This document shows, piece after piece, positions 15,205 to 22,687 of a stretch of 40,439 bases of DNA (its first letter is position 1; each line of letters begins with the position of its first letter). Source of the DNA: Spirochaetales bacterium (GTDB taxonomy: Bacteria > Spirochaetota > Spirochaetia > DSM-27196 > SLST01); contig SKZO01000153.1 of NCBI GenBank assembly GCA_007127335.1, forward strand, positions 1-40,439, read 5' to 3'. The notes beneath the pieces were generated by a model that saw only the letters and a program-made list of their open reading frames with translations, was not told the DNA's origin and searched no databases. A program made the position numbers and the translations under genes.

Positions 15205-16554
15205 TTATTCATTGCGTCCCATCAAGTCCAGAAAGCCCTGCTTCTCGCCCTTCTTGATTTTCGTCTCCTCCAGGAGTTTGTCGAAGAGCTTGCGCTCGCG
15301 TACCTCGCGACGGACGTAGTCCATCATATTCTGCTGTTCGTAGTACGCTTTCAGCTGTTCTACCGACGCTCCGCCTGATTCGGCCATCCGCGCGAGCTCA
15401 GCCTCAACCTCTTCGTCGGTGACGTCGACCCCTTCAGCCTCGAGCATCTTCTGGACGGCGAGCTGTGCCTGGACGCGCTTCGCCGCGCCCTCGCGCCACT
15501 CCTCGAGCAGGTTCTCCTTCGTGCGTCCCTGCGCCTGCAGCAGGCTGAGTACCTGTTCCTCGTTCGCACGGAACTGCTGTACGAAGTTGCGCCACGAGTT
15601 CTCGAGCTCGACCTGCACCATCGATTCGGGTACCGGGATCGTCGACTTCTCCACGATCTGCTGTACGAGCGCGTTCGTCTTGTGCTCGCGCAGCCGCCCT
15701 TCCACGGTGCGCTCGAGGCGCTCCCGGATGTCCTTCTTCAGGTCGTCGATCGTCTCGTACTCGTCGCTGATATCCTGCGCAAGGTCGTCGTCGACCTCAG
15801 GAAGCTGACGCTCCTTGATCGCCTTGACGGTGATCTTCAGTCGCTTCTTCTTCCCCGCGAGATCCTCGTCCTCGTGGTCGTCCGGGTACTCCTTGTCGAC
15901 GGTTTTCTCCTCTCCCGTCGCCATCCCCAGGACGTCGTCGTCGATCTTGTAGACGTTGTACCCCGAGCCCTGCGTGAAGACGAAGTCCTCGCGCTTCGTG
16001 TCTTCGATCTCGTTGCCCTCGTCGTCGAGCTCACAGTAGTCGACGGTGACGATGTTCCCGGCCTCGACCGTACCGGACTCCTTGTCCATGACGACGGCGT
16101 TCTGTTCCTGAAGCGCGGTGAGCTCGCGTTTCTCGTCCTCGTCGGTGATCTTGACCTGCGGAACCTCGATCTCGAGTCCCTTGTACTCACCGATTTCGAT
16201 GTTGGGGTAGACGTCGTAGACGACCGAGTAGGTCAGGTCTTTCTTGATGTCGAAGTCGATCTCGCCGTCGAGACTCGGTTGCGAGAAGGGCAGAGGTTTC
16301 TCCTCGATCTCCTCAAAGACGCCGCGCAGGCTCTCTTCGAGTACCTTCTGCGAGGCCTCGAACTTGATTGAGTCCCCGAACTTCCGTTCGAGCACCTCCG
16401 GCGGTACATGGCCCTTGCGAAAGCCCTTGATCTGGGCGGTCTTCGCATATTCGCCGAGCAGCGAGGTGTACTCGCCTTCGAGCGATTCCTGCGCCACGGT
16501 CACCGTGAGCCTGACGGCCGAATTGTCCAGATGTTCTACGTTCTTTTCTTTCAC
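15205..16554 (-). CDS. tig: Trigger factor, ribosome-bound chaperone
   Basis: A 449-residue chaperone and peptidyl-prolyl isomerase. The ribosome-docking signature G-F-R-K-G-H-V-P-P lies in the N domain. The FKBP-type domain occupies about residues 155-250, with an acidic loop. A long helical C-terminal substrate arm follows. The start is the GTG at 16554, with A-A-G-G-A upstream; the frame continues upstream through the terminator and tRNA-Gly and that part is not coding. The family is highly conserved upstream of clpP-clpX. An unusually acidic stretch (D-D-H-E-D-E-D) sits in the isomerase domain. Confidence 0.95.
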   Translation of the reverse strand: MKEKNVEHLDNSAVRLTVTVAQESLEGEYTSLLGEYAKTAQIKGFRKGHVPPEVLERKFGDSIKFEASQKVLEESLRGVFEEIEEKPLPFSQPSLDGEIDFDIKKDLTYSVVYDVYPNIEIGEYKGLEIEVPQVKITDEDEKRELTALQEQNAVVMDKESGTVEAGNIVTVDYCELDDEGNEIEDTKREDFVFTQGSGYNVYKIDDDVLGMATGEEKTVDKEYPDDHEDEDLAGKKKRLKITVKAIKERQLPEVDDDLAQDISDEYETIDDLKKDIRERLERTVEGRLREHKTNALVQQIVEKSTIPVPESMVQVELENSWRNFVQQFRANEEQVLSLLQAQGRTKENLLEEWREGAAKRVQAQLAVQKMLEAEGVDVTDEEVEAELARMAESGGASVEQLKAYYEQQNMMDYVRREVRERKLFDKLLEETKIKKGEKQGFLDLMGRNE

Positions 16555-16636
16555 CAAAGGTCTGTCCTTGCCCTGGGATGGTAAGCAGATCGCGAAGGCG
16601 CCGCACGCGACGGCCCGAAGCACGTTTAGGATAGCG

Positions 16637-16668
16637 AAAAAAAAACGGCCTGGGAAGTCCAGGCCGTT
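16637..16668 (-). terminator. Intrinsic terminator of the tRNA operon
   Basis: A 10-bp perfect stem (16644-16653 with 16659-16668) and a 5-base loop, followed in the leftward transcript by nine T residues (16645-16637). It lies 12 bases beyond tRNA-Gly and ends the five-tRNA transcript before tig. Confidence 0.92.
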
Positions 16669-16680
16669 CGCATTGCTGAG

Positions 16681-16752
16681 AGCGGGAGACCGGATTCGAA
16701 CCGGCGACATCCACCTTGGCAAGGTGGAGCTCTACCACTGAGCTACTCCCGC
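16681..16752 (-). tRNA. tRNA-Gly (anticodon GCC)
   Basis: A 72-nt cloverleaf. The acceptor GCGGGAG pairs with CTCCCGC. The anticodon stem CCACC/GGTGG holds the loop TTGCCAA. T-loop TTCGAAT, discriminator T, no encoded CCA. Last gene of the tRNA operon. Confidence 0.96.
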
Positions 16753-16782
16753 AGGAATCACGCATCCCGATGTACACGGGAA

Positions 16783-16864
16783 TGCGAGAGAAGGGACTTG
16801 AACCCTTACGCCCGAAGGCACCAGATCCTAAATCTGGCGCGTCTACCAATTCCGCCACTCTCGC
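16783..16864 (-). tRNA. tRNA-Leu (anticodon TAG)
   Basis: An 82-nt class II tRNA. The acceptor GCGAGAG pairs with CTCTCGC. The anticodon stem CCAGA/TCTGG holds the loop TTTAGGA. The long variable arm contains TGCCTTCGGGCG. T-loop TTCAAGT, discriminator A, no encoded CCA. Confidence 0.96.
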
Positions 16865-16892
16865 TCCTGGCGCGCACTGGTTCAAGGCCACC

Positions 16893-16965
16893 TGAGCCGT
16901 GAAGGGTTCGAACCTTCGACCCGCAGATTAAGAGTCTGCTGCTCTACCAGCTGAGCTAACGGCCC
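16893..16965 (-). tRNA. tRNA-Lys (anticodon CTT)
   Basis: A 73-nt cloverleaf. The acceptor GGGCCGT pairs with ACGGCTC through one G-U. The anticodon stem GCAGA/TCTGC holds the loop CTCTTAA. Discriminator A, no encoded CCA. Confidence 0.96.
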
Positions 16966-16969
16966 CTCA

Positions 16970-17043
<74 letters not shown>

Positions 17044-17137
17044 AGGTTTCGGTCATCGCCGACCGTAGGCAGTACCATACGGAAGACCGACCGAAAGGTC
17101 AATTGCCACGGCCCTGCCGACGGGTGCCCTGCCGAAG

Positions 17138-17211
17138 GGTGGATGACGGGACTTGAACCCGCAACAACCAGACCCACAATCTGGCGCTCTACCGATTGAA
17201 CTACATCCACC
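17138..17211 (-). tRNA. tRNA-His (anticodon GTG)
   Basis: The anticodon stem CCAGA/TCTGG holds the loop TTGTGGG. The histidine-specific extra G-1 (17211) opposite discriminator C73 (17138) is present. No encoded CCA. First gene of the tRNA operon, just after its promoter. Confidence 0.96.
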
Positions 17212-17226
17212 ACGATTTCGCCCTCC

Positions 17227-17256
17227 ATTATACCGCCGTATTCCGGTCCACGACAA
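17227..17256 (-). promoter_or_regulatory. Promoter of the five-tRNA operon
   Basis: TTGTCG (17251-17256), an 18-bp spacer, and a perfect TATAAT (17227-17232), about 16 bases before tRNA-His. It is interleaved with the opposite promoter of the next gene. Confidence 0.8.
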
Positions 17257-17269
17257 GGGGCCAACCTGC

Positions 17270-17275
17270 TATACT
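17270..17275 (+). promoter_or_regulatory. -10 box of a leaderless promoter
   Basis: TATACT followed by exactly 6 bases and GTG (17282). The best -35 candidate 17 bp upstream is TCCACG (3 of 6). Only about 14 bp separate this from the -35 of the opposing tRNA promoter. Confidence 0.5.
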
Positions 17276-17281
17276 GTGGGT

Positions 17282-18466
17282 GTGTTGGAGATCGGGACGA
17301 TGGTCATTCGGTACGTGGAGGCGGCGGTACTCGGACTGCTGGCCGTCTCGCTCGCGCTGCTCTTCCTGCGCCGCCGGCCGCCGGGACTGGTCTGGTACTC
17401 GGCGCTCACGATGGTCGTGCTCGCCGCGCACCTCCATCTCGAGCACGGCAGGTGGCAGCTCGTTCCGGTCTACCTTCTGACCTTCGTGTTCGCGTTCTGG
17501 CTTGCTCGTCCCGTCGGGGGAGGCTCCCGCTCAGCCCGGGGAACGCCGCGCTCCGCACGCGCGTACCGCGGGTTCGGCCTCGCGCTGCGGATCGTCCTCG
17601 TGATCGTCGCGGTCCCGGCGCTCCTGCTGCCCTTCGCAGCGCCCGTCTTCGTCGTCGAGGAGGGTGGCGGCCCGCACCCGGTGGGGTTCACGCGCATGCT
17701 GCTCGACGGCGCCGGGAGTACGCGCCACGTCGATGTCTGGTACCCGGCGAGCGGCGGCTCAGAGCTCGTTGCGCCCTTCTGGACTCGCGACGACCTGTCC
17801 GCCTACCGCCTGCCCGGCTGGCCTGCGCTCTTCGCGTCGCATCTCCCGCTCGTTCCCACACCCGCGAGGCTTCGCGCCCGGATCCTCGATGAGCCTCTTC
17901 CGCTCCTGGTCCTCATGCCGGGGTCCGACCGGCTTCCCGGCGACTTCCTCCACCTCGTGCTCGAGGCGGCGTCCCATGGATGGCTGGTCGCGGCCGCTCC
18001 TCCCGCCTCCGGCGACGAGTGGGTGTACCGGCTGATCGATGCGCTGTCGAGGCAGGAGACCGACGCCGCGCTCGCCGGGCGGATCGACGCGGACCGGCTT
18101 GCGGTCCTTTCGTCGGGGGCGTTCACGACGGACCTGGGGGTACCGACGCTGAGACTCGGGGAGGGCGCGCTTCTTGAAGCCGCGCTGCCCTCGTCGCGTT
18201 TCGCCGTCTTCTTCGCCGACGCCGAGATACCGGCGTCCGCGCTCACGATCCGTTACCTGATGGCACGGCCGGCCCGCCTTGTCGTGGGAAGCTCCGACGT
18301 CGCCCCTCACCGCCTCGACTCGGCCCTTCGAAACCTCGTCGGCACGATCCTCGCTGACGGCTCCTCGTCGGCGCCGGTTTTCTCCGCGCGCCCGCCGGAC
18401 CAACAGATGCTGCTCGCCGGAACCGGAGGGGCGTCTATCCGCCAGCTCCCCGATCCGCGACGATGA
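17282..18466 (+). CDS. Membrane-anchored alpha/beta-hydrolase-like protein (PAF-acetylhydrolase-like)
   Basis: 394 residues from GTG 17282 (leaderless) or 388 from ATG 17300. Three to four hydrophobic helices in the first 130 residues anchor it in the membrane. They are followed by a domain like bacterial platelet-activating-factor acetylhydrolases: R-H-V-D-V-W-Y-P-A, then L-P-L-L-V-L-M-P-G with A-S-H-G-W-L-V-A. The nucleophile elbow expected as G-H-S-x-G-G reads V-L-S-S-G-A-F, so the canonical catalytic serine context is missing and the enzyme may be inactive or use another residue. Its end overlaps the convergent rarA gene by 32 bases. Function unknown. Confidence 0.6.
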   Translation: MLEIGTMVIRYVEAAVLGLLAVSLALLFLRRRPPGLVWYSALTMVVLAAHLHLEHGRWQLVPVYLLTFVFAFWLARPVGGGSRSARGTPRSARAYRGFGLALRIVLVIVAVPALLLPFAAPVFVVEEGGGPHPVGFTRMLLDGAGSTRHVDVWYPASGGSELVAPFWTRDDLSAYRLPGWPALFASHLPLVPTPARLRARILDEPLPLLVLMPGSDRLPGDFLHLVLEAASHGWLVAAAPPASGDEWVYRLIDALSRQETDAALAGRIDADRLAVLSSGAFTTDLGVPTLRLGEGALLEAALPSSRFAVFFADAEIPASALTIRYLMARPARLVVGSSDVAPHRLDSALRNLVGTILADGSSSAPVFSARPPDQQMLLAGTGGASIRQLPDPRR

Positions 18467-20672
18467 GCACCGTCACGGTCCGCCATGGGACGGTCCGCCC
18501 GGCGAGTCGCGCGGCGAGCGCGCTCCGCAGCTTTTCGAACGCTGCCTCGCCGGCTGCGCGCCCGGCCGCCGCGGTGAGGACCGCGATGAGCGCCTCGCCG
18601 AGCCCTCCCCCGCGGTCCGGCGCGAGCCACAGCTCGAGCTGGTCTTTCGACACCTGTCGCCGCTCTTCGAGCTCGAGCCGGTCGCACGCGGTCACCCGCC
18701 AGCCCCCCGCCTCGAGCGCGCGCAGGAGATCCCCCTCGTCCCAGTTCACCTTCTCGTTCGCATGGTCGGAGAAGAGGCGCTCCTCGGCCTCGCGCAGCGC
18801 CTCCACGCCATCCAGGTCGTCGAGCAGCGCGCTGAGCCGCTGACCGTGCGCCGGGACCCGCTGCGCGGCGACGAGCCTCGAATCCGGCGATGAGAGCTCA
18901 TGCGCACCGCCGGGGATGCCGTCGCGGGCAGCCGGGGACGCGAGTGCGTCGGCGAGGATGATACGCTCGTACTCGTGCGCACGCACCTCCTCGTGGGCCG
19001 CCGCCTCGAGTACCTCGCACTCGAGGACCACGGGCCGCTCGATCTCCGACAGTCGTGCGGCGTAATGGCGTGCCGCCTGGGCGCGCGCCGCATCGGGACT
19101 TGCCACGACGACGCGACCCTCCGGTGCGGCGCGCACGGCGTCCCACATGTGCAGCGTTGCCGAACGACCCGCGATGAGCACCCTGTGGTGTCGCGCCGCG
19201 CCGAGCGCCTCGCGAACGTGATCGCGAACATCCGCGGCCGCCGCCGAGCGATCCTCCCCGCTGCGGCGGATCCACTCGCTGATTCTCGCGTCGGCCCGGG
19301 GGCTGTAGCTGAGTATCTCGTCGGCCTCCTCACCAACGGCGAGCTCGAGTTGCAGCTCGCGGGTGCGGGCGACCCGCTCGGCGACCGCGGCCTCGTAGCC
19401 GGACCCGCTCGGCTGGTAGAAGAGTCGGCCCTGCAGCGCCGGCGGGAGGTAAGCCTGCGCGACCCAGTGATCGCGGTAGGCGTGCGGGTAGAGGTAGCCC
19501 TCCCCGTGCCCGAAGCCCTCCTTGTCGCGGTTCGCGTCACGAAGGTGGTTCGGGACTTCCCTCGTCGGTTCCTTCGCTACCGCGTCGAGCGCGTCAAAGT
19601 AGCCAAGAGCCGAATTCGACTTTGGGGCGGTAGCGAGGTAGAGCGCCGCATGGGCAAGGTGGAAGTTGCCCTCAGGGAGCCCGACGCGGTCGAATGCGGC
19701 CGCGGCCGCCTCCACCACCGCGAGTGCGTGCGGATCCGCGAGGCCCACGTCCTCGCTCGCGGAGATGAGCATCCGCCGCAGGACGTAGTGGGGTGCCTCG
19801 CCGCTGTGGATCATCTTCGCGAGCCAGTAGAGCGTTGCGTCCGGGTCGGAGCCGCGGATGCTCTTGATGAAGGCGCTTATGACGTCGAAGTGGTAGTCAC
19901 CCTCCTTGTCGTAGAGCACCGCCCTCTGCTGGATGCTCTCCTCGGCGATCTCCCGCGTGATCCGGATCTCCGTCCCGGGCTCCGGCGGGTACCGCTCCGG
20001 CGTCGTTTCCACCGCGAGCTGCAGCGCGCCAAGGAGCGACCGCGCGTCGCCGTCGGCCACCGCGACCAGGTGGTCGAGGGCGTCCTCGTCGATCGACACC
20101 TCGAGGCGGCCGTAGCCGCGCGCCGGGTCGGTGATCGCCCGTTCGGCGATCGCGCGCAGATCGCCGTCCTCGAGCGTCTTGAGCTGGAAGATTCTGCTGC
20201 GCGAGACGAGCGCGCTGTTGACCTCGAAGAAGGGGTTCTGCGTCGTGGCGCCGATCAGGACAACGGTGCCGTTCTCGACCCACGGCAGCAGCGCGTCCTG
20301 CTGCGCCTTGTTCCAGCGGTGCACTTCGTCGACGAAGAGGATCGTCCGTCGACCGTGCAGTTGTGCGTGCTGCTTCGCCGTCTCGATCGCTTCGCGCACA
20401 TCCTTGACGCCGGCGAGCACCGCGTTCAGGCTGACGAACCGGCTTTTCGTGGTATTGGCGATGACGCGGGCGAGGGTCGTCTTTCCGGTGCCCGGAGGGC
20501 CATAGAGAATAAGCGAAGAGATCATGTCCGCCTGTATCGCGCGGCGAAGCAGGCGTCCGCGGCCGAGAATGTGGTCCTGTCCGACGAACTCGTCGAGGGT
20601 ACGCGGGCGCATACGCGCGGCAAGCGGTTCTGAGGACGGACTGTCGCCTTCGAAGAGGGCGTTCTCGCTCAT
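18435..20672 (-). CDS. rarA: RarA (MgsA) recombination factor fused to a C-terminal unknown domain
   Basis: 745 residues. Residues 1 to about 420 are a standard clamp-loader-like AAA+ RarA: F-V-G-Q-D-H-I, Walker A G58-P-P-G-T-G-K-T-T66, Walker B V-D115-E-V-H-R-W-N-K-A-Q-Q-D, then the tetramerisation part with D-A-N-R-D-K and G-Y-L-Y-P-H. RarA acts at stalled replication forks with SSB. The remaining 320 residues add a Rossmann-like domain (V-L-I-A-G-R-S-A-T-L-H and V-V-V-A-S-P), perhaps a degenerate methyltransferase. RarA/unknown-domain fusions are known in cyanobacteria. ATG 20672 is 6 bases after TATCAT; a longer frame starting at 20699 is less likely. Confidence 0.88.
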   Translation of the reverse strand: MSENALFEGDSPSSEPLAARMRPRTLDEFVGQDHILGRGRLLRRAIQADMISSLILYGPPGTGKTTLARVIANTTKSRFVSLNAVLAGVKDVREAIETAKQHAQLHGRRTILFVDEVHRWNKAQQDALLPWVENGTVVLIGATTQNPFFEVNSALVSRSRIFQLKTLEDGDLRAIAERAITDPARGYGRLEVSIDEDALDHLVAVADGDARSLLGALQLAVETTPERYPPEPGTEIRITREIAEESIQQRAVLYDKEGDYHFDVISAFIKSIRGSDPDATLYWLAKMIHSGEAPHYVLRRMLISASEDVGLADPHALAVVEAAAAAFDRVGLPEGNFHLAHAALYLATAPKSNSALGYFDALDAVAKEPTREVPNHLRDANRDKEGFGHGEGYLYPHAYRDHWVAQAYLPPALQGRLFYQPSGSGYEAAVAERVARTRELQLELAVGEEADEILSYSPRADARISEWIRRSGEDRSAAAADVRDHVREALGAARHHRVLIAGRSATLHMWDAVRAAPEGRVVVASPDAARAQAARHYAARLSEIERPVVLECEVLEAAAHEEVRAHEYERIILADALASPAARDGIPGGAHELSSPDSRLVAAQRVPAHGQRLSALLDDLDGVEALREAEERLFSDHANEKVNWDEGDLLRALEAGGWRVTACDRLELEERRQVSKDQLELWLAPDRGGGLGEALIAVLTAAAGRAAGEAAFEKLRSALAARLAGRTVPWRTVTVLIVADRGAGG

Positions 20673-20678
20673 GGGCAG

Positions 20679-20684
20679 ATGATA
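20679..20684 (-). promoter_or_regulatory. -10 box of a leaderless promoter (rarA)
   Basis: TATCAT ends 6 bases before the rarA ATG at 20672. A TTGACA is present upstream (20693-20698) but only 8-9 bp away, too close to act as its -35. Confidence 0.45.
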
Positions 20685-20692
20685 CCACGGTG

Positions 20693-20722
20693 CTGTCAAA
20701 GCGGCGACGGATGCAGTATTCT
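20693..20722 (+). promoter_or_regulatory. Leaderless promoter of the exported-protein operon
   Basis: CTGTCA (20693-20698), an 18-bp spacer, TATTCT (20717-20722), then 6 bases to GTG 20729. Divergent from rarA, with only 56 bp between the two start codons. Confidence 0.5.
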
Positions 20723-20728
20723 ACCTGC

Positions 20729-22687
20729 GTGAGATCCCGTTCTCTGGTGATGGTGGTGCTCGCGATCGCGACGGCGCCGATCGCGGCCGAGCGAGCAGCC
20801 GCGCAACCTGTCGAGTGGTCCTCGTACCTGCCTGAAGAAACTCGCGCACGCCTCAGCGCGGCCGTGGCCGTGATCGAACGGACGCACGAGGAGGCGTCGC
20901 GGGCGAGGCGCGACCGGGAGGGGCTGCTCGAAGAGCTCTACGCGATCGCGCGGGAGGAGGCGCTCGGGCACGAGGAGTACGCCGACATGCTCCGTGAGCA
21001 CGGGGTAGGCGAGCCTGCGCTCGCGGGTGCCGAGCGCGAGGCGCGCGAGACGATCGCGATCGTCTTCCGGGATGAGCCTCCGCTGCCCGGCACACCGCCG
21101 GCGGCCGCGGCGGGGGTCTGGCTGAGATCGCTCGCGGCGCGCGAGTTGTTCCCGGTTGACGAGCTCGAAGCGCTCGTGCGCAGCGTCGAGAGCGGGTATC
21201 TGTTCGAGGCGACTGCCGGCGACGCACGTGATCTTCTTGAATCGATCGCCGCGGTGGCCGGTGCTCCGTACGATCCGCCCGACGGGCTCAGTGACCGCGA
21301 TCGTGCCGGTGAGCGGCTTGCGCTCTGGGCGCTCGAAGTCCTCGCGGCCGAGCCGTACGAGCGAGTCACCCTGCTGCGACGATTCGGGCAGGAGCTCGTC
21401 GGGGTTCGAGACGCCGCTGATGCGCTCGCTCGCGACTACGCCGATGCGCTCGCCCTGTGCGAGCGGCTCATCCCGGGCGTCGAGGTGATTGCCGCCGTCT
21501 CTCCGCATCTCTTCGCCGACCCCGACCGTGATCCGCCGACCCGTGATGCGCTGCGGGCCCTCGGTGAGTTTCTCGTCTCGCTCACCGAATGCGATGCCGC
21601 GGCGAGCGAGCCGTCGGTGGAGCTCACCTTTCTCGTGGACACGACGCAGGCCCTGCTCCTGCACGCCTCGGACCTCCAGCGGTACCGTCTCGCGGTGGCG
21701 ATGGGAGTCAACCGTTCGTCTCTCGAATCGATCCTCCTGCGGCTCTACCAGATCCGCGCCGACCGCGCGGTCCTGCCCCCCGAGTTGGCCACGTTGCGCG
21801 CGCAGACGCCGGCGCCCGGCGGGGAGTTTCGTCGCTTCCTCTCGGACGGGAGGTCACTGATCGAAGCGGCGCAGCCGTGGGTCGACGGCGAGCGCTCGCG
21901 GAGCGGTGACAGCTTCCGCTGGGCGATGCTTCCCATCGTGAGCCATCCGTACGCGCAGTACCTGCTCGCCACGGACCCCGCTCTGGAATCAACTGCGCTG
22001 ATGGTCTCAACCTTCGTCTCACGCACGCACTCGGCCGCGATTCGACGCGCGGATCCGTCGGTCGCTTCGCTGGTCGCGGTGAGCACAGGCGACGGGGTGC
22101 TGCCCTACCATCGCGTCTATCGGGTGCCGGGCGAGGCCGCGGCGGCCGCGCTCTATGAGACCTACGCTGCAGAGGCACAGGGGGTTGAGGAGTTGAGTCG
22201 GGGTTTCCGACGTCCTTACGCCGCAGGCCTTACGATGGCCGGGTACTGGTCGTACCTGCACGGGTTGCAGCTGCTGCCGGACCCGCCGTCGGATCACCCT
22301 GAGCAGGAAGTTCGCGCGCAGGTCGGCCCGTGGATCGCGCTCGCAGAGGCCGCGGACACGCCGATCGAGGGGCTCTCGCTCCTCGTCCGCGGCCTGGTCT
22401 CGCTGCGACGGGTCGTCCTCCATGAATTGGCCGGCGCCGGTCCCGCTCTCACGCCGACCGCGCCGCGCCTCTCGATCGCGCTCACCCTGCTCGATCAGCA
22501 CGCGAGGTTCGAAGCCGACCCGGTGGAGGTGTTCGAGTTGCTGGCTGCGCTGTATGAGGTCGCGCCGGGAGAAGAGGTCACCAACCGGATCGCGCTGGAG
22601 GTCGCTCGAGTGGCCGTTCGCCTGAGCAACGAGGCCGCAGATCGGGCGGTGCTCGTCGCGGCCATGGTGAACGAGGCGTCCAGATGA
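20729..22687 (+). CDS. Large exported helical protein of unknown function
   Basis: 652 residues from GTG 20729. This start is chosen because it follows a -10 box at leaderless distance and puts a signal peptide first (R-S-R-S-L-V-M-V-V-L-A-I-A-T, cleavage near A-A-A-Q). The mature protein is almost all Ala/Glu/Leu-rich amphipathic helix, without cysteine motifs or a lipobox, and resembles helical-solenoid periplasmic proteins. No enzyme motif is visible and I do not recognise the family. Its stop overlaps the ATG of the propeller lipoprotein gene (ATGA), so the two are made together and may form an envelope assembly. Confidence 0.7.
   Translation: MRSRSLVMVVLAIATAPIAAERAAAQPVEWSSYLPEETRARLSAAVAVIERTHEEASRARRDREGLLEELYAIAREEALGHEEYADMLREHGVGEPALAGAEREARETIAIVFRDEPPLPGTPPAAAAGVWLRSLAARELFPVDELEALVRSVESGYLFEATAGDARDLLESIAAVAGAPYDPPDGLSDRDRAGERLALWALEVLAAEPYERVTLLRRFGQELVGVRDAADALARDYADALALCERLIPGVEVIAAVSPHLFADPDRDPPTRDALRALGEFLVSLTECDAAASEPSVELTFLVDTTQALLLHASDLQRYRLAVAMGVNRSSLESILLRLYQIRADRAVLPPELATLRAQTPAPGGEFRRFLSDGRSLIEAAQPWVDGERSRSGDSFRWAMLPIVSHPYAQYLLATDPALESTALMVSTFVSRTHSAAIRRADPSVASLVAVSTGDGVLPYHRVYRVPGEAAAAALYETYAAEAQGVEELSRGFRRPYAAGLTMAGYWSYLHGLQLLPDPPSDHPEQEVRAQVGPWIALAEAADTPIEGLSLLVRGLVSLRRVVLHELAGAGPALTPTAPRLSIALTLLDQHARFEADPVEVFELLAALYEVAPGEEVTNRIALEVARVAVRLSNEAADRAVLVAAMVNEASR

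Noticed and set aside
18900-20633. 577-codon plus-strand open frame
   Set aside because: Antisense shadow of rarA, rich in R, V and E as expected for a shadow, with no Shine-Dalgarno sequence or family likeness.
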